A DNA stretch of 29,348 nt from a virus. Under the pieces are notes generated by a model. That model did not search any database. It worked only from the letters and a program-made list of their open reading frames with translations, and had not been told where the DNA came from. Positions 28,702 through 29,348 of the stretch are shown one piece after another. The position numbers were made by a program, and so were the translations under genes. Within the stretch, counting starts at the first letter, position 1. Each line of letters starts with the position of its first letter. The DNA is taken from IMG/VR virus record IMGVR_UViG_3300013136_000033, positions 1 through 29,348 of that record. One strand, given 5' to 3'.

Positions 28702-28788
28702 TTAAACTAATCCTAATTTCTTCATTCTTCTTTCCTGTCTTCTTTTTCTTCTTTCAGCAGTATGTTTTTTCTTTTTACCCTTTGACAT
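28702..28788 (-). CDS. very small basic protein
   Basis: A 28-residue frame from ATG 28788 that is almost only Lys, Arg, Glu and His: MSKGKKKKHTAERRKRRQER and a short end. It overlaps the end of the upstream membrane-protein frame by 14 bp, the usual overlap style here. Such tiny basic helices bind RNA or DNA. The frame is too short for certainty, but composition and packing fit a real gene. Confidence 0.45.
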   Translation of the reverse strand: MSKGKKKKHTAERRKRRQERRMKKLGLV

Positions 28789-28918
28789 GCTTTGCTTTGA
28801 CGAATTTTAACTTAATAAATAGTATAGGAAATATTAAAGAAACAAACAACAGTATTATTGGCATTACTATCCAACAAATAACTAACGCTATTACAAATTT
28901 ACTTATTCTTTCTTCCAT
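28775..28918 (-). CDS. small single-span membrane protein
   Basis: A 47-residue frame from ATG 28918: a short charged start (MEERISKF), one long hydrophobic helix (VIALVICWIVMPIILLFVSL and on), and a basic end (KLKFVKAKHVKG), so the N-terminus probably faces out and the basic end in. It begins two bases after the stop of the upstream gene (TAATATG arrangement), the same as the pair before it. Function unknown. Confidence 0.5.
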   Translation of the reverse strand: MEERISKFVIALVICWIVMPIILLFVSLIFPILFIKLKFVKAKHVKG

Positions 28919-28919
28919 A

Positions 28920-29126
28920 TTAAGTTTGTTTTTTAACTTCTTTTCCTAACTCTTTAATTTTGTCATAAGTTATAACATTTCCAATTAATACTCCTGTAAT
29001 AAATATCATTGCTTTTCTATAAGCTTCACGAACTTCAGTTGCTGACATTTCTTCAGGGTCTTTATCCTTTGGAAAAACAACTCCAATAAGATCTAAAACT
29101 TCCTTAAATTTTTCTTCTAAAGTCAT
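28920..29126 (-). CDS. hypothetical small helical protein
   Basis: 68 residues from ATG 29126; the frame extends five codons to a TTG. Mostly helical and acidic: MTLEEKFKEVLDLIGVVFPK, then EMSATEVREAYRKAMIFITG and VLIGNVITYDKIKELGK. The hydrophobic stretch IFITGVLIGNVI is short for a membrane helix. Not recognised. Confidence 0.5.
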   Translation of the reverse strand: MTLEEKFKEVLDLIGVVFPKDKDPEEMSATEVREAYRKAMIFITGVLIGNVITYDKIKELGKEVKKQT

Positions 29127-29127
29127 A

Positions 29128-29292
29128 TTATTCTTGAACAATTTTTAATTTTGTAACGAACCAATTAAAATTCCAAACAACATAAAATGGAAAAGCTATT
29201 CCAAGAGTTATCCCTATTAGAACAGCCCAGCCCAACGTATATAACAAATACTCAAAACCTTTACCGCTAAATTCAAACTTGTATGTTTTCAT
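29128..29292 (-). CDS. small membrane protein (DUF898-like start)
   Basis: A 54-residue frame from ATG 29292: MKTYKFEFSGKGFEYLLYTL, then GWAVLIGITLGIAFPFYVVW, then NFNWFVTKLKIVQE. The F-x-F-x-G-x-G-x-E-Y start and the TLGIA-P segment resemble the first repeat of the DUF898/YjgN membrane family, here in a minimal one- or two-helix form. It ends with the TAATATG junction to the next gene. Function unknown. Confidence 0.5.
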   Translation of the reverse strand: MKTYKFEFSGKGFEYLLYTLGWAVLIGITLGIAFPFYVVWNFNWFVTKLKIVQE

Positions 29293-29294
29293 AA

Positions 29295-29348
29295 TTACTT
29301 TTTATAAATTTTTAACATTGCCACTGCCAAACAAACGACTGAAAACGA
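29295..29348 (-). CDS. C-terminal end of a gene entering from the right
   Basis: An open frame enters from the window edge and ends at TAA 29297-29295. The 17 visible residues (SFSVVCLAVAMLKIYKK) look like the end of a membrane helix followed by a basic tail. Spacing to the next start (2 bases) fits the packed gene order. Too little is present to name it. Confidence 0.35.
   Translation of the reverse strand, partial: SFSVVCLAVAMLKIYKK

Overview
The window is AT-rich and almost every gene lies on the minus strand, tightly packed with short overlaps (often 4 bp). It reads as part of the genome of a tailed, double-stranded DNA bacteriophage. A bacterial host is indicated by the RecA and SSB homologues, Shine-Dalgarno sites before some genes, and three promoters with sigma70-type boxes at exactly 17 bp spacing. 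The host cannot be named from this sequence. UGA is used as a stop, so the standard bacterial code fits. Transcription runs from high to low coordinates.

Right part, early and replication genes (29348 to 16983): small membrane and basic proteins; an RNA ligase next to a metallophosphatase; hypothetical proteins; a YkgJ-type cysteine-cluster protein behind a clear promoter; a putative single-strand DNA-binding or annealing protein; a replication initiator with three 17-bp-core repeats and an AT-rich tract inside its gene (a likely origin); a DnaC-like helicase loader; a Ros/MucR-like zinc-finger protein; RecA; a ParB-MT-A70 adenine methyltransferase fusion beside a nuclease-like protein; and SSB.

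Middle part (16929 to 12287): small membrane proteins, a nuclease-like protein, S-adenosylmethionine synthetase (MetK), small zinc-ribbon proteins, then an RNA cluster. In order of transcription the cluster holds tRNA-Trp(CCA), an unusual Pro(TGG)-like tRNA, tRNA-Gln(CTG), tRNA-Arg(TCT), a remnant of an HNH endonuclease, tRNA-Gln(TTG), tRNA-Asn(GTT), and a tRNA whose anticodon loop is replaced by 115 structured bases.

Left-middle part (12220 to 7542): a coupled cluster for 7-deazaguanine DNA modification: a nuclease-like protein, QueD, QueE, FolE, a nitrilase-superfamily enzyme, a DpdA-like transglycosylase and a ParB-domain protein. FolE, QueD and QueE would make 7-carboxy-7-deazaguanine (CDG) from GTP and DpdA would place a deazaguanine base into DNA. 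QueC is not in the window. The nitrilase-like enzyme in its place is the strongest candidate for new chemistry.

Left part, packaging and head genes (7561 to 1): a probable small terminase, a large terminase split by two unrelated inteins sitting at its ATPase and nuclease active sites, a portal protein, four small proteins, and the start of a ClpP-like prohead protease that runs off the left edge.
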